From assembly GCA_025526995.1 (NCBI GenBank), contig JAHLKG010000004.1, positions 1,364,001 through 1,428,000 on the forward strand: a DNA stretch of 64,000 bases, read 5' to 3'. The position numbers were made by a program, and so were the translations under genes. Positions 10,926 to 23,391 of this stretch are shown piece by piece (positions within the stretch are counted from its first letter, which is position 1; each line of letters opens with the position of its first letter). This stretch comes from Powellomyces hirtus. Lineage: Eukaryota; Chytridiomycota; Chytridiomycetes; Spizellomycetales; Powellomycetaceae. The notes under the pieces were generated by a model that was given only the letters and a program-made list of their open reading frames with translations, was not told the DNA's origin and made no database searches.

Positions 10926-12767
10926 CTACTTGGGGCCGATCATCTGTTCCGGGCGGACATACCGGTCGAACTCCTCCTCATTGAGAAGACCCAAGCTGAC
11001 GGTAGCCTGCTTCAGGGTGGTTCCCTCCTTGTGCGCCTTCTTCGCCGCCTTAGCAGCGTTGTCATACCCAATGTACGGGTTGAGGGCGGTAACCAGCATG
11101 AGGGACTCCTTCAGAATCTCGGTGATGCGTCCTTCGTTGGGCTCAATGCCGGACACGCACTTGTCAGTGAATGAGGCCGAGGCATCGGCAAGGAGGCGGA
11201 TGGAGTGAAGGAGGTTGCGGATCATGACAGGTTTGAACACGTTCAGCTGCAAGGGAAGGCAAGCTGTAAATATTCTGGAACAATACCACTACCTTGCGGC
11301 GTTGCATAGGGAAGAAATTACCTCGAAGTGACCTTGTGCGCCAGCGACAGTGATGGCGGTGTGGTTTCCAATGACCTGTGCGCAGACCATAGTCATGGCT
11401 TCGCATTGAGTAGGGTTCACCTGAAGGAAGCAGCAGCGTTTCAGCATATGACATGATGATGTTCGATTGTGATCACCATGCATGATACTACCTTGCCGGG
11501 CATGATAGATGATCCAGGTTCGTTTTCAGGGAGATGGAGCTCACCGAGACCACAACGGGGGCCAGATCCAAGAAGACGAATGTCGTTCGCAATCTTGTTC
11601 AGGGATGCGGCAAGAGTGTTCAGAGCTCCGCTGGCTTCAATAATCGCATCATGAGCAGCAAGGGCCTCGAACTGAAGAAAGGAGATGGCTAAATATGCAA
11701 TGGTGGAGGTCACATACAGGCAACTGCGCTTACCTTATTGGGGGCAGTCTGGAAAGGCAGACCAGTGTCTTCCGCAATCTGCGCGGCGATCTTTTCAGCG
11801 AAACCGATCTTGGTGTTGAGACCGGTCCCGACAGCCGTTCCGCCCTGCGCCAGGTTGTACAATCTTGGAAGAGCACTCTTGACACGCTCGATGCCATACT
11901 CGACCTGTGTCTTGTATCCGGAGAACTCCTGACCTAGAGTCAACGGCGTAGCATCCTGCAAGTGGGTACGGCCAATCTTCACGATCTTGCTGAACTCGTG
12001 AGCCTTGGCATCGAGAGCCTTCTCGAGCTTTTCGAGCGATGGGATCAAGCGCTGGTGAATCTCAGTCACGGCAGCAACGTGCATGGCGGTGGGGAAGGTG
12101 TCATTGGAAGATTGGCCGTTATTGACGTGGTCATTGGGGTGGACCGGCGTCTTGCTTCCGAGTTCGCCTCCCATGATTTCAATGGCGCGGTTGGACAGCA
12201 CCTCGTTGACGTTCATGTTGGTCTGTGTGCCGGAGCCGGTTTGCCAGACGACAAGGGGAAAGTGATCCTTGTGTTGTCCAGCAATGACCTGAGAAGAGAA
12301 AAAGAAGTCATTAGCAAATATTTCGCGGTACCTCACGCCCGTCGGAGTTCCACTCTGGCAAGACTTTACCTCGTCGGCGGCCTGTACAATGGCTTCCGCG
12401 ACCTTGGCATCCAAACCGGTCTGCGAGTTGACTTTTGCAGCAGCCTTCTTGACGACTGCGAACGCCTTGATGACGGGGTATGGCATCCGCTCGGTCTCAC
12501 CACCGATGTCGAAGTTCATGAGAGACCGTTGGGTCTGAGCACCCCAGTACCTGTCCGAAGGCACTTGGAGCTCTCCCATCGTGTCCTTTTCCACACGGTA
12601 GGATTGCTGAACGAGAGGAGATACAGCATGCTTTAGCTGGTATAGTTTTGTAGAACCAAACGCCATTCTAAATTCCTCACTGGCAAAGCAGGGGCGGTGG
12701 AGAAGGTACGAGCAGAGAGGGAGCGAGCAGCTCCCGCCCGACTGGACACGGTTGCAAGACGGAACAT
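10926..12767 (-). CDS. FUM1: Fumarate hydratase, class II, mitochondrial
   Basis: TCA-cycle enzyme converting fumarate and water to malate. ATG at 12767 gives [20 protein letters not shown] and TFSTAPALP, a clear mitochondrial presequence. An intron leads to [20 protein letters not shown] and WGAQTQRS. Catalytic landmarks are [38 protein letters not shown] (contains the general-base His region), [20 protein letters not shown], and the signature [11 protein letters not shown] split by an intron. It ends [11 protein letters not shown]. At least six exons. An in-frame ATG at 12666 ([17 protein letters not shown]) lies inside the first intron and reads straight into QSYRVEKD; retained or alternatively started, it would give a form without presequence. 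Yeast makes mitochondrial and cytosolic fumarase from one gene. Confidence 0.95.
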
Positions 12768-13152
12768 GATCGATTGCTAACAAAATGCAAGAAAGTGAGC
12801 AGGGCTGCTGTTCAAATGTCAAGACGCTGGTTGACCGTACATATGCAAGAATTACACGTCGACGGAAACCCCGAGGGGAGAATTCGGGAGCTGTCGGTGC
12901 ATTTTGCAGGCACAGTCTCCGGAACGAACAAAGCGCCACGATACTAGATGAGGCATCCGACACGCGGAGCTTCTGATGCATTCATCAACCATTGAGATTC
13001 AACATTCAAACAAATTGGTGAAAAATTACATGTTTGTTTGGCGAAAATGTTCACACTCTCCACCAGCTTTCATATTGGAAAGCGCTGAATGATACATGAC
13101 TTGTATGAACTTGGGATATGAACAAAGGAATCAAAAAAGTCAATAATACACA
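12768..13152. other. Intergenic, nothing recognised
   Basis: Upstream of fumarase and downstream of the F-box gene. It should contain the fumarase promoter. AT-rich near 13000-13150; no TATA or known site is evident. Confidence 0.4.
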
Positions 13153-14958
13153 TCAAATTGGTCCAACTTGGCCTCCTGTTAGTTCGTCCAGAATGCCCTC
13201 CATTTCTCGCAGGAACCATGCCGCTGGAAATGCCGGATCAGAAGCCTTGCGCTGCGCCCAAACGGGTGTCGCTTTCTCGGACCCGACTTCCGGCGCTTTC
13301 GCGGAAGGTCGGGCTCGCAGCCGTTCCACCTCGGACTGGAAAGCAATGCACCACATTTGTCTCTCCTGTAAAAGGTCGCATTGACCTGGTGACTGGTCAT
13401 TGGCTCCTTGTTCGTTCGGATGGGGAGCTTTGATTTCGTTCGGCGGCGAGTATGCTGTGGTGAGGTAATGCCCGCCTCCGTCGATGACCTGGATTCTCAT
13501 CTTTTGCAGCAAGTCATGCGCGGCCAGCACAGCGAACCCACTGGAGCCCATTGCGATAGCTGACAGGTACCGCGCGTGACGAGGGCGGAAACAGGCACCC
13601 GCGGCGAGAAAATCGTATGCGGTCGGCCGTGCGCCTCCATCGGTGTGGCTCATTCTTAGCAAAGAGTCGTCAAAGCACCATTGGGAAAACCGGTGAATTG
13701 GGCCATATGTTTGAAGCACCCATCGCCATGCGACGCCGGGTTTAGGCTGTTTAAAACAGCGCGTGAGATGCGTCGGGAGCATCAGCGGACACGTAGGGAG
13801 TGACGATGTGCGCGCTGGGACGACCAATCCCACATCTGCTGAACCGCCTTCAGCACGCGGCGCAACCATCATGTCCTCCTTATCGAAATCTTGCAACTGC
13901 GCACTCGATTGCCCAACAAGTGCCTTTTCGATCACGCAATCCGGAACGGTGAAATTTTGATTCAAGAAATTTACCAGCGTGATTGAAAAATTGAAGTCTG
14001 GCGCCAGATTGTCGATGAATATTTCGTTCACCATTTCCTGCAACTCAGGCTGGGGCACGTGAACCCGAAGCGCCATCAGCGTCGCGATGTCGCATTTGCG
14101 TAAAGCTGCTTTGATTGCGCGTGGTGTGAGCGTGAAACCACGGTCGAGGTAGCATCCCAGCATCTCTGGCGTCACGTCGGATGCAGTTACCAATCTTCGC
14201 ATCACCCCTTCGTTTACTTCCTCAGGGTCCCAGCCGTTGGTCAAAAGATGATCGATGAGAGAGATGTCTATCTTCGCAATTCGGAACACCACTTCTTCAG
14301 GGTGCATTATGAGAGACCGCAGCGGCACGAAACTGAAATCTACGATGAGACGACGGATTTGTTCGAGTGAAGCGTCGCCGAACATAGCCGAAGCAATAGC
14401 CGAGGAGTCGTCACCGGCAAAATCGGCCTAGACAAAAATGTCGGTTCAGCATCCGGAGTCCCATCGTATTCATATTATCCTTATGCGGCGTACCTCATCC
14501 CCGTAGAGGCGGTATCCCTCACCAATAAATAACGCATACAGCGCTGCCGGAAATGGTCGGACAGCTGCACCAAACGGCCTGGCACCCGCATTTCCCAGCA
14601 CCGCTTCGGCCTGCTCCTTTACGACATGTTGAACAAGAAATCTCGGAATCAGTGCACCCAAACGTCGCAGATGAAGCGCTACGCTGTGTGTTAGGACTTT
14701 CTTGTTTAGTAAGAGGGTTCGGTATAAAGAAAGTGGGCGTCCGTGAGCACGAATTAGCCATTGTGCAACAGCTCCGGGGTCGGTCGCGATTCGATGAAGG
14801 AAGCGACATGTCAAAGTCAGGCCGGATGGGTCATCCACAAGACAGAAGATCTGGGTCCATAGCTCGGATGGTAGAGTCATCCATGGCGATGCTTCTGGTT
14901 GTTCGTCCATCGAGGATAATGACTGGATTGTCGATGGCAGGGGGAAGGTAAGTTGCAT
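13153..14958 (-). CDS. F-box-like protein
   Basis: Two exons: 14958 to about 14492 and about 14428 to 13153, joined as YRLYGDE|ADFAGDDSS. The N-terminus is MQLTFPLPSTIQSLSSMDEQ. An F-box-like helix follows: MTLPSELWTQIFCLVDDPSG and LTLTCRFLHRIA, with the LP-x-E-L-x-x-I-F start and the C-R-x-L-H end. F-box proteins recruit substrates to SCF ubiquitin ligases through Skp1. The remaining roughly 500 residues are helical and repeat-like (SLIDHLLTNGWDPEEVNEGV, AIKAALRKCDIATLMALRV), reminiscent of degenerate ankyrin-like helices seen in lineage-expanded chytrid F-box proteins. No substrate can be named. It ends LDELTGGQVGPI. Confidence 0.62.
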
Positions 14959-15188
14959 GTGCGAAGTTCCCAGGGCATGACTCTGATCACGTAAGTGTGG
15001 CGTTGCGGTCAGGCTGAATGTAGGACGTAGTTGAACGCCAATATGTCACTGGCACTTCCTATTCCCAAAGATCTCTTCCAAATCTTGTCCATCTTCAGCA
15101 ATTGTCAGCTGTCTGTTGGACGAGTGAGTGAAATTGCCGTTCACAGCGTCTGCGATCTTGCATGAATTCTGATATTTGAATTACAGCC

Positions 15189-17569
15189 ATGCAGTTCAAA
15201 TACACCGCCCTTGCCCTACTGCAAATCGGAGCGGGTTGCCTCCACGTTGCCGCGAACAGCAAAGACTCAAAATGGACGCCTGATCGAGCGCTACTCGGCG
15301 TTCACCCTTCGAGTATGTCTCCGGTGCTCAAACCAGCAGCCTCACTTTGAGTCAGTCCTGAATTTAGCTGGGTTTTCCAGGGCGAACTACCTACACGGCG
15401 TCAGCCAGCACCGACATGTTCCGGTGCTTGGACAACTCAAAGGAAATACCGTTTGTCGCTGTCAATGACGACTACTGTGATTGTCCAGATGGCTCTGATG
15501 AACCAGGTACGAATCAAGCTGGCTGCGAAGGTGGTAGTGTCCCTTCCCTGAACGTTTTACGCGTCTGTAGGGACCTCCGCGTGCGAGAAAGGTGTTTTCC
15601 ACTGTAAGAACGAGAACCACCTCGGTGCAGATATTCCCAGCTCACGGGTCAATGACGGAATATGTGGTACGATAGCATAATGTCCACAAGGAGTGTGAGG
15701 AATTGGAGCTGAAGACTGTCTCAACGCAGATCCGGAGTGTTGTGATGGCTCCGATGAGTACCTCGGTATCGTACAGTGCAATAACACCTGCATGGAGACG
15801 GGCGAATCCCACAGGAAGAAGGTGGAGGCCGAACGCCGATTGCTAGCCGAGGTGAGGATAAGATGATTTCTCTGCAAATGAATGCCGATGCCCATTAAGC
15901 TTCTCTCAGGGCGAGAAAATAGCCCGAGAATATGCGATATACGCGGCGAAGCAGGCTTCGGAACGAGCAAGTGAAATTGCTCAAACAACCAATAAGCTTG
16001 AGAAGCTGGAAAAGCAGGTTAAGAAGCTTACAGGTAGGACCCAGGTGCCGCATGATCCATGGCTATTATTTTGCTTATGGGTCGCCTTTCTGTCAATCAA
16101 ACAGAAATGAAAACCACGGCCGAAACCCTTGCAAGCAGTCAAACCGAAGAAGAACGTGCGGAAGAAGAAAAAGCATCGGACACCACCAACACGCAAGGGA
16201 AATGCTGTCCAACTCGAAAGAAATGTAAAGAGATGCTGGAGGAACAGATTGGGCACAACTTACTGCTTCAGGACAGAATCGATTACCTTCAAGAGGGAGT
16301 CTACCACATTGAAAATTTCAGCGAAGCCGTCCGAAATGATGATGTGGCTGTCCGGGATACATTTGACCTCTACGACAATTACAAGCTAGACTACATGCCG
16401 GACCCCGACGAGGAGGACGGTTCTGCTCCATCAGTAGCTGCTGAACCTATTCCGGAGTCTACCCCTGAAGCCTCTTCTGAATCTGCAAGTGCCAGCGCCC
16501 CTCGCACCGATTGCTGTACGAAAGTCAAGGAGTGTAGAAAGCGGATCGGAGAAGAGCAAGAAAATTTCTTGCATCTGCAAGACAAACTGGAGTCTCTTGT
16601 CAAAGTTTTTCAACACATGGACGCCGTCAAGGCCAAATCAAAACGGGAAGATGAATGGGTGGAACGCGCATTCGAACGATACGCCGACTACAGACTTCAG
16701 TACCGCGGGGAGAAGATCCCTCCCATGCCCAATGTCGATGAGCTTGACGTTAGCAGAGAAAACCGCACTGAACCCATTACAGAACCGCACGTCTGCGACA
16801 TGTCCGAATCATGGACCGACCCCCGCCTCGCTATCACTGAATGCGTGCCCAAGTATGCGAGATCTTTGTGGAAAGAGGTGGCAAACAAAGTTGCGCAGTG
16901 GTCGTCACCGAAGCCCAAATCGGGCGGTGTTCGTCAAGATCCCATCAAGATCGCTGCCAAACTCATTGAGGCCCAGGGGGCAAAGACGGAAGCAGAGGCG
17001 AAATTGGCGGAACTTAACAACCTCAAGGGCATTGACTTTGGACCAGCCGGAGTGTGGGAGAAGCTGTACAAGCAGTGTTTCAGCACAGACGCGCTCGAGT
17101 ACACGTACGAGGTGTGCCTTCATGACAAGGCCCAGCAAAAGCCGAAAAGTGGAGCTATGTCAACAGGGCTAGGGTATGCACGTGATCCATTTGTGTTTGA
17201 AATGAACCGCTGCTTATGCAGATTCCCATCCACAGCACATTTACAAGATGGGGAGCCCGCGAACAGGGCACCGAAGCAACCAAGTACAAGTACATGATGT
17301 ACGAGAACGGAGACCGGTGTTGGAACGGTCCAGCGCGATCTGTCGAGGTGCGATCCTTTTCGCATGTCTATTCATTTCAAGAACCGTTTCGCCTTTAACA
17401 AATTGCTTCTAAACAGGTCTCCCTCGAATGTGGACTGGAAACAAGGCTCTTCTCAGTGGTCGAAATGAGCAAATGCGAGTACAGCGCCAAACTCAGGTCT
17501 CCTGCTGCCTGTGAGCTATCACACGAAAACGTGTTGCCTCCGGCTTGGCATAGCAAGGATGAGTTGTAA
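15189..17569 (+). CDS. GTB1: Glucosidase II beta subunit, ER lumen (KDEL end)
   Basis: Non-catalytic partner of ER alpha-glucosidase II, which trims glucose from N-glycans during glycoprotein quality control. The signal peptide [20 protein letters not shown] is followed by two LDLa-type Cys repeats: [19 protein letters not shown], spliced to [18 protein letters not shown], and [21 protein letters not shown] coiled coil ([13 protein letters not shown]), an acidic linker and duplicated [10 protein letters not shown] / [14 protein letters not shown] stretches come next. The MRH lectin domain is rebuilt from three exons ([52 protein letters not shown]) and ends in RSPAACEL. The C-terminus AWHSKDEL is an ER retrieval signal. 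The 3' splice site before TFTRWG is at about 17236, eight-odd bases beyond a more obvious AG, because only that choice keeps the frame. Confidence 0.93.
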
Positions 17570-17745
17570 AATCCATCGGTAGAACTGTTTCAACAACCAA
17601 ACTTTCGAAATTGTGTTGCATGATCAATCGGCTCTCGTGAATGTAGATAATGGATTTCATTTCCCTCATGTACAGATGTTTATGCACGGTGCGATGGCCA
17701 TGTAGAAAAACACATACAACAAAGACATTTGCCATCCTCGAAACA

Positions 17746-20700
17746 TCAAGGCGAGGCCTCAACCTCAGCAGCCTTAGACCCAACTGTTTGCGCATCTTCA
17801 GCTTCGCATTCCTTCGCTAGCTTCTCGAGAGTAGCAAGGTACTCATCATCGTCGTCAATCCACGATAGAAGCAACCCATCGTCCGACGGCTGGCTGTACT
17901 CAGGCGTGGGTAGCAGAAGGCCAGCAAAAGCGTCTTGATCGATGTCGATCAATTCGCTGATAATCTCGTCTAGCTTGGCTTCCTCGCTCTTTTCCGCGTC
18001 GGTACTGCTGTTGGGCTCGATACGGCGGATCTTGGCGTCGGAAGCAAATTGCGGCATCGGGAAGCGTGACGCACCCCTGCTCTGCGCCTTATCGGCCTCA
18101 TCCGCAACATCACAAGTTGATTTCCTAGATGCCTGCAAACAATGTTAAGTGTTGAGAAGCGATATACACAAAGGGCGAGTAACGGAGTTTTGTGAAATGC
18201 TTTACCTCTTCGCCAGAACGGGTGGGCGCGGATGTGGCTTGTGGCTGGGTCGCGGTGCTTCCAAACGTGAATGTCGGAGTTGAGATGCTTGCAGGCGCGG
18301 CTGAGTCAGGGGCTTCCGTCACCGGGGTTGTGGGGGTCCCGAATCCGAAACTCAGATTGTTCGTAATTTTTGGGGCAACTGAGCTCTGAGACTCTGCCGC
18401 GGGCTTTCCAAACGAGAAGAACGCGGGAGCGCTGTTTGCAAGGAGAGGAGCTGAGCTTATTGAAGCCGGCCCCCCGGGCTTTCCGAATGAGAAAGGCGGG
18501 GCTTTATCAGCGTTAGGAAGAAGTGGCGCGGATGGCGCAAAGGCAAAAGTCGCGGGCTTAGAGCTGGCGGGAGACACTGTGCTTTGAACTCCAGCCGTCG
18601 GTAATGTAAAAGAGAAGGGCGCGGGAGGGAACGCACTTTGAGTTGTAGGGACGGATGGTGCAAATGAAAAGGTCGGCGGCTTAGTACTCTCGGGAACGGT
18701 TGCTGTCTGAACCCTTGACGCTGACGCGGGAGGGCTCATTGAAGAAGCTGCGACTTGAGTGCTCGCGGGGGCCTTGAAGGAAAAGGCCGCAGGCTGAGTG
18801 CTCGCGGGCGGGGCGACTGAAAAGACTGCAGGCTGAGTGCTCGCGGGAGGCTTAAAAGAAGCAGCCGCTGGTTGCGTGCTCGCGGGGGGCGCAATTGAAA
18901 ACGCTGCTGGTTGCGTGCTCGCGGGAGGTGCAAATGAGAATGTTGCTGGTTGCGTGCTCGCGGGGGGCTTAAATGAAAAAGTCGCAGGCTGAGTGCTCGC
19001 GGGCGGGGCGACTGAAAAGACTGCAGGCTGAGTGCTCGCGGGAGGCTTAAAAGAAGCAGCCGCTGGTTGCGTGCTCGCGGGGGGCGCAATTGAAAACGCT
19101 GCTGGTTGCGTGCTCGCGGGAGGTGCAAATGAGAATGTTGCTGGTTGCGTGCTCGCGGGGGGCTTAAATGAAAAAGTCGCAGGCTGAGTGCTTGCGGGCG
19201 GCGCAATTGAAAACGCTGCTGGCTGCGTGCTCGCGGGGGGTGCAAATGAAAACGTTGCTGGTTGCGTGCTCGCGGGCTGCGCAATTGAAAATGCTTCTGG
19301 CTGCGTGCTCGCGGGGGGCTTAAATGAAAAAGGCGCAGGCTGAGTGCTTGCGGGCGGCGCAAATGAAAACGCTGCTGGCTGCGAGGTCGCGGGGGGTGCA
19401 AATGAAAATGCTGCTGGCTGCGTGCTCGCGGGGGGTTTAAGTGGAGAGGCCGCAGGCTCAGTGCTCGCGGTCGGCGCAAAGGAAAACATTGCTGGTTGCG
19501 TGCTCGCAGGCGGGGCAATTGAAAACGTGGCTGGCTGCGTGCTTGCGGGAAGGGCAAATGAGAAAGCTGTTGGTTGCGTGCTAGCGGGCGGCGCAAATGA
19601 GAAAGCTGCTGATGGCATGCTTGCGGGAGGCGTAAATGAATACGCCACTGGTTGCGTGCTCGCGGGCAGCACAGATGAGAAGGTTGCTGGTTGCATGCTC
19701 ACGGGCGGCGCAAATGAGAACGATGCTGGTTGTGTGCTCGCGGGAGGTGCAAATAAAAACGTGGCTGGTTGGGCGCTCGCGGGCCCCGCGAATGAAAACG
19801 CTGCTGGTTGCGTGCTTGCAGGCACAAGCGTAATCTGAGATCCAGGCATCATCTCTCCGAACAAAACAGAAGACTTGTCGCCACTGGGAAGGAGTGAGCG
19901 CGGAGGCTCCGGTGCCGGTGCTGTAGCCGGGACCCATGTCTTAATCGCGCTGGATGGGGTCGTCTTCTGAGCATCCTGCGCAGCTGTTCCGAATGCGAAC
20001 GTCGGAGTCTTGTTGGCGTCAGGAACACTTGGGCGAGGCGGTTCCGGTGCGGGTGCCGCTGAAGGGAACCAGGTCTTAGTGGCAGGAGTACCTACGTCCT
20101 GAACCTCCGGGGTAGATTTGCCAAAAGAGAAAGCGGGAGGTGTCTGAGGAGTCTTGGGGATCTGCGCATGCCCTCGAGATGTAAGTAATACGCAATAGAA
20201 GGAGCACGGATATAACCATCCGATCGTTGTTTATCAACGGTCGAACAGACGGCTCTAAACTCTCTGCCTGAATTTTAGCCTTACCTTGGCGGGAGAGAAA
20301 ATCCGCGGAAGCTGCTCCGGGGCAGATTGCCTGATGGGGTAGTTTGAGGGATTGTCGAAACGCTGTTCCATCTCCGTTACGGCGTCACGAAGTCGCTTCT
20401 TCGATGCCTAAATCGCCAGTATAATTAGGCCAATATCATCATATGACCAAACCCTACATAAAAATAAGGCGGAGGAGTCCACTTACCACCCCACTGTCGA
20501 CAGCTGGAATGCGCTTTGGTGCAGCCGCAAGAGGCACATTGAACAGCGGCGTCGGCTAAGAGATGAAGCATAGATCAGCACCCTTTGTCGCAAGTCTGTA
20601 TGATGATGGGGCAAATTACCAGCGATACGATGCTGTCGGAGATCACATTTAGCACCGTTCGGGTATGTTTTGACAGATTCGTGAATGTTTCGCCCACTGG

Positions 20701-21356
20701 CTTATCCTCCGCAACCTTTCTTCGCTTCGGTTGCTCCTCCCGATTGATGGGTTTCGGGAGCGCAGGGCTTGGGGGCAGATTTGACATGGGCCTTTTGCCG
20801 AACGCGGGTGCTTTCCGGACCTGTGGGGTGGCTATCGCGCCTCTCTGAGCCGCATTGCCTTTGAACTCGAACTTCGAATAATCGATGTTCATGGAAGATT
20901 CGAAGTCGAATTCTGAACTAGTATTTCGCCAGGTGTGCATGGGATTTTCGGCCACTTTCGGGACACTTTTGATTGAAGTAGGAACTCGTATCTTTCTCGG
21001 AGCCTATAATGGGAATTTGCGTAAATCATAGGTCATTCGAAAAGAACCTCAGTTTTCAACTCACCTCCTCTTCGTCAGCTAAAGTTTGAATTGAGAGGTA
21101 GAACGGCTGTGACGCATAAAATTTCTGTCTAACTCGATATTTAGTGTTGCTTCCTCTTGATTTTTGGCTGTCTATGTCTGCAGAAAGGTTGCAAACTCGT
21201 GTTCAGTGTGATGGATCTCTTGACCCAAAAGTTTCCGAATACATTGCACTGGAAACACTCACCCTCAGATGGGCTTGGCTCTTTGTCGAGGTCTTCAAGC
21301 TGCATTGGCTCGTCACAGGGCCCATCTTCGGTCAAGTCCACGAGAGCATCCGTCAT
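17746..21356 (-). CDS. FG-repeat nucleoporin-like protein with 13-residue tandem repeat
   Basis: Disordered protein with nucleoporin-type Phe repeats. The N-terminus MTDALVDLTEDGPCDEPMQL is acidic. Later exons give ENPMHTWRNTSSEFDF, KFEFKGNAAQRG, the basic PKRRKVAEDK (NLS-like) and TPPAFSFGKSTPE. The main exon holds about 28 units of FSFAPPASTQPAT type. After these come genuine FG motifs (PPFSFGKPGG, FFSFGKPAAE, LSFGFGTPTT, FTFGSTATQPQ). The last exon is acidic and helical (AKLDEIISELIDIDQDAFAG, YLATLEKLAKECEAED). FG tails line the nuclear pore and bind karyopherins. Most of the 13-mer units carry FSFA, FSFK or FSIA rather than FG, so a function outside the pore is possible. No Ran-binding or autoproteolytic domain is visible. 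Intron limits in the 5' half are approximate. Confidence 0.6.
18740..19830 (-). repeat. 39-bp coding minisatellite, about 28 copies
   Basis: Units of 39 bp encode a 13-residue motif (consensus FSFAPPASTQPAT). Five-unit blocks at about 18791-18985 and 18986-19180 are near-identical and offset by exactly 195 bp, a recent higher-order duplication. Units towards 19830 are more diverged, so the gene's 3'-ward units look youngest. Confidence 0.88.
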
Positions 21357-21623
21357 GGTTGCAGAATAGCGTCCCGCAATTGTAGAGTTTCGATAATGTA
21401 AAGGTCAATTGCTTGATGACTGAGGACAGAGAGTTGTGAAATGCTTGTGATGTATGAAACCTGCAGTCCCGATGGTTTTATTTATGTGAAGTGAACAGAA
21501 ACGACATCCTTTGGCCTTTTGGCGCTGTTTTGGCGCGCGTTGGTCAGTTCACTCCATTCCAACAGTAGCCATTCCTCGACTTTGGACTTGGTCGCTACTG
21601 ACAATGCCTAGATCGAACACACC

Positions 21624-22845
21624 ATGCCCTCATCGCAGGCAATGTTGGAGCTTAATTGGAATACAACGTCCGCTACTACACTTGCGGACGTAACTCACGT
21701 CACGGAAGCTGAAATACGAGAGCATTGCGACCACAACTGCACCAGTGATCTTCATGTCGCAGCGCTTTGTCCCGGTGACTCGTATCTGACGCCAGAGACA
21801 ACGCTACGTCTTTCCACCATTGGAATGTGCATCCGTAATATCAAGATACTAAGCAATGCACGACACGTGGAGGTGTATGCCGGGGATGAATACATTGGTA
21901 CTGGGTCGAACGTACACTCGGTGGACCTGAACACGTAGGTATTGGATTTAAGGGCTCCGAGACCGATTGTGTTTTTCATTTGCTAATACTTGTATATTAG
22001 CGCTTGGATTTGCCATTCATTGAATCCAGACGAGCATTTGCCACCGAAGGCGTACACAGTCAAGGTGTGCCCAGTCAAAATCGTTCTTCAGATCATGGGC
22101 AACTAACCTGAAAGTGTTTTGATCGGCGGCAAGTTTATATTACCAAAAAATGAACGCCAGGAATTGCGTGTCTACCGAATTGAAATCCAGCAGAGCACCG
22201 CTCTGGCGTTGAGCTCAACAAAGAGATCGACTGATGATTATGCGTCCAATGCTTTTGACATGTCGCAAGTGCGCAAGATGTTGGGTTCGCTCGATGTACC
22301 AATATCCTCGGCTGCAATGCGATTGCTTGAGGATGTTGAAAACCAGCAAAGCAGCTCTCAGCAGGCCGGAAATCCTCTGTTGGCAATGATGATGGCTGGC
22401 AGCGTCCGGCTTCCGTCCGTATCCGCCGCGGTGAGAGAGGTTCAAGGGCGGCAGCAGACCGCTCAAAATGGCTCGGGATCTGTCTTGCCTCTCACAGGGT
22501 ATGTATGGTACAGCAAATCTCTCTATGCGGACGCTATGTCTCTGACAGCACTTGGTTTGTAGCGTCAAGAGCTCCTCATCGAGCACTTCGGACCATAAAC
22601 AATCCGGTGACTTTTTGGAGGAGCCCCAGTCCAACGGAAGCCATGGCACTGAAATGGGTGGTTCTCTGGAAAGAGAACGTGCACAGGCAATCGACGCCAT
22701 TGCAGCGCGGTCAATCCCTTTGAGCAGTGCAATCCTAGTCCAGGTAGATGAAAAGATAGAATCTTTGAAGAGGCATTTTGATGCACGATTCGATAAGCTA
22801 GAGCAGGCTTTAGCGTCATTGGTGGAAATACTAAGTAACGAATAA
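21624..22845 (+). CDS. PAAT-like protein (ABC-transporter-associated, C10orf88 family)
   Basis: The N-terminal domain includes MLELNWNTTSATTLADV, TLRLSTIGMCIRNIKIL and RHVEVYAGDEYIGTGSNVH, like the beta-sandwich of human PAAT. An intron leads to AWICHSLNPDEHLPPKAYTV, then ELRVYRIEIQQ. The middle, MSQVRKMLGSLDVPISSAAM and RLLEDVENQQ, matches the PAAT segment that follows the sandwich. The last exon has a helix, IESLKRHFDARFDKLEQALA. Human PAAT binds mitochondrial ABC proteins (ABCB7/8/10) and affects iron homeostasis. Transfer of that role to this gene is inference. Start at 21624 or 21642 (MLELNW). Divergent from the FG-repeat gene across about 270 bp. Confidence 0.55.
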
Positions 22846-22907
22846 TGCCTTGACCTTGTTGACGAGTTTCTTTGTCCCTTTTGTCGGAACCACATGCAAG
22901 CCGCAGC

Positions 22908-23391
22908 TTAAGAAGGTGTACTGCCCTCCGACGGGGTCCCACAACGTTGGAGGATGTTAAGAAAGATGACCTCACCGGTTTTATCGTCGAGAATACGGAG
23001 GTCTAGGAGTGTCTCCAGCCTGTAGCATTTCAAACCATCCAGACCGGCATCTCCAGTTGCCACCTGGTCAGGGGCTGCCACAAATGTCTTGTTTAGGTGG
23101 TTGAAGTGACTGCTCTTGGGTATGCGCACCTCTCTTGTAGTGCGGTTGTTCAAACAACATCCAGGTTTGCTCACTGCTTTCCGCATTTTTTGGCTCAGTT
23201 TAATGCGGGTCCGCCACTCTATTGGGATGGTGTCGAGGCAAGATGAATGCCTGGCAAAGGCGTTGGACAGCACAGCCAGGGCACAGTCCTTGGTAGTGTG
23301 CCTCTGGATGAAGCCCTGCTCTGCGAGGACCTTGACGAGTTTGTCGGTGTTGTTGAAGAGATACCGGCGGCTTGCCGGGGCAAGAGCCATC
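22908..23391 (-). CDS. Hypothetical protein
   Basis: Open frame of about 160 codons from the ATG at 23391 (MALAPASRRYLFNNTDKLVK) to 22908, also open upstream without an ATG. Not recognised. It is basic, with a helical start (VLAEQGFIQRHTTKDCALAV), KMRKAVSKPGCCLNNRTTRE and a C-terminal half (FVAAPDQVATGDAGLDGLKC) that looks like a small folded domain. The length and basic opening would suit a mitochondrial ribosomal or assembly protein, but I see no motif to support this. It converges tail to tail with the PAAT-like gene, leaving about 60 bp. Confidence 0.45.

Noticed and set aside
11962..12636. Plus-strand 224-codon frame opposite fumarase
   Set aside because: Antisense of a strongly conserved gene, with no start context or domain.
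19344..19838. Plus-strand repetitive open frame (GCVLAGGANENAAGC-type)
   Set aside because: Exact antisense of the 39-bp coding repeat of the FG-repeat gene.
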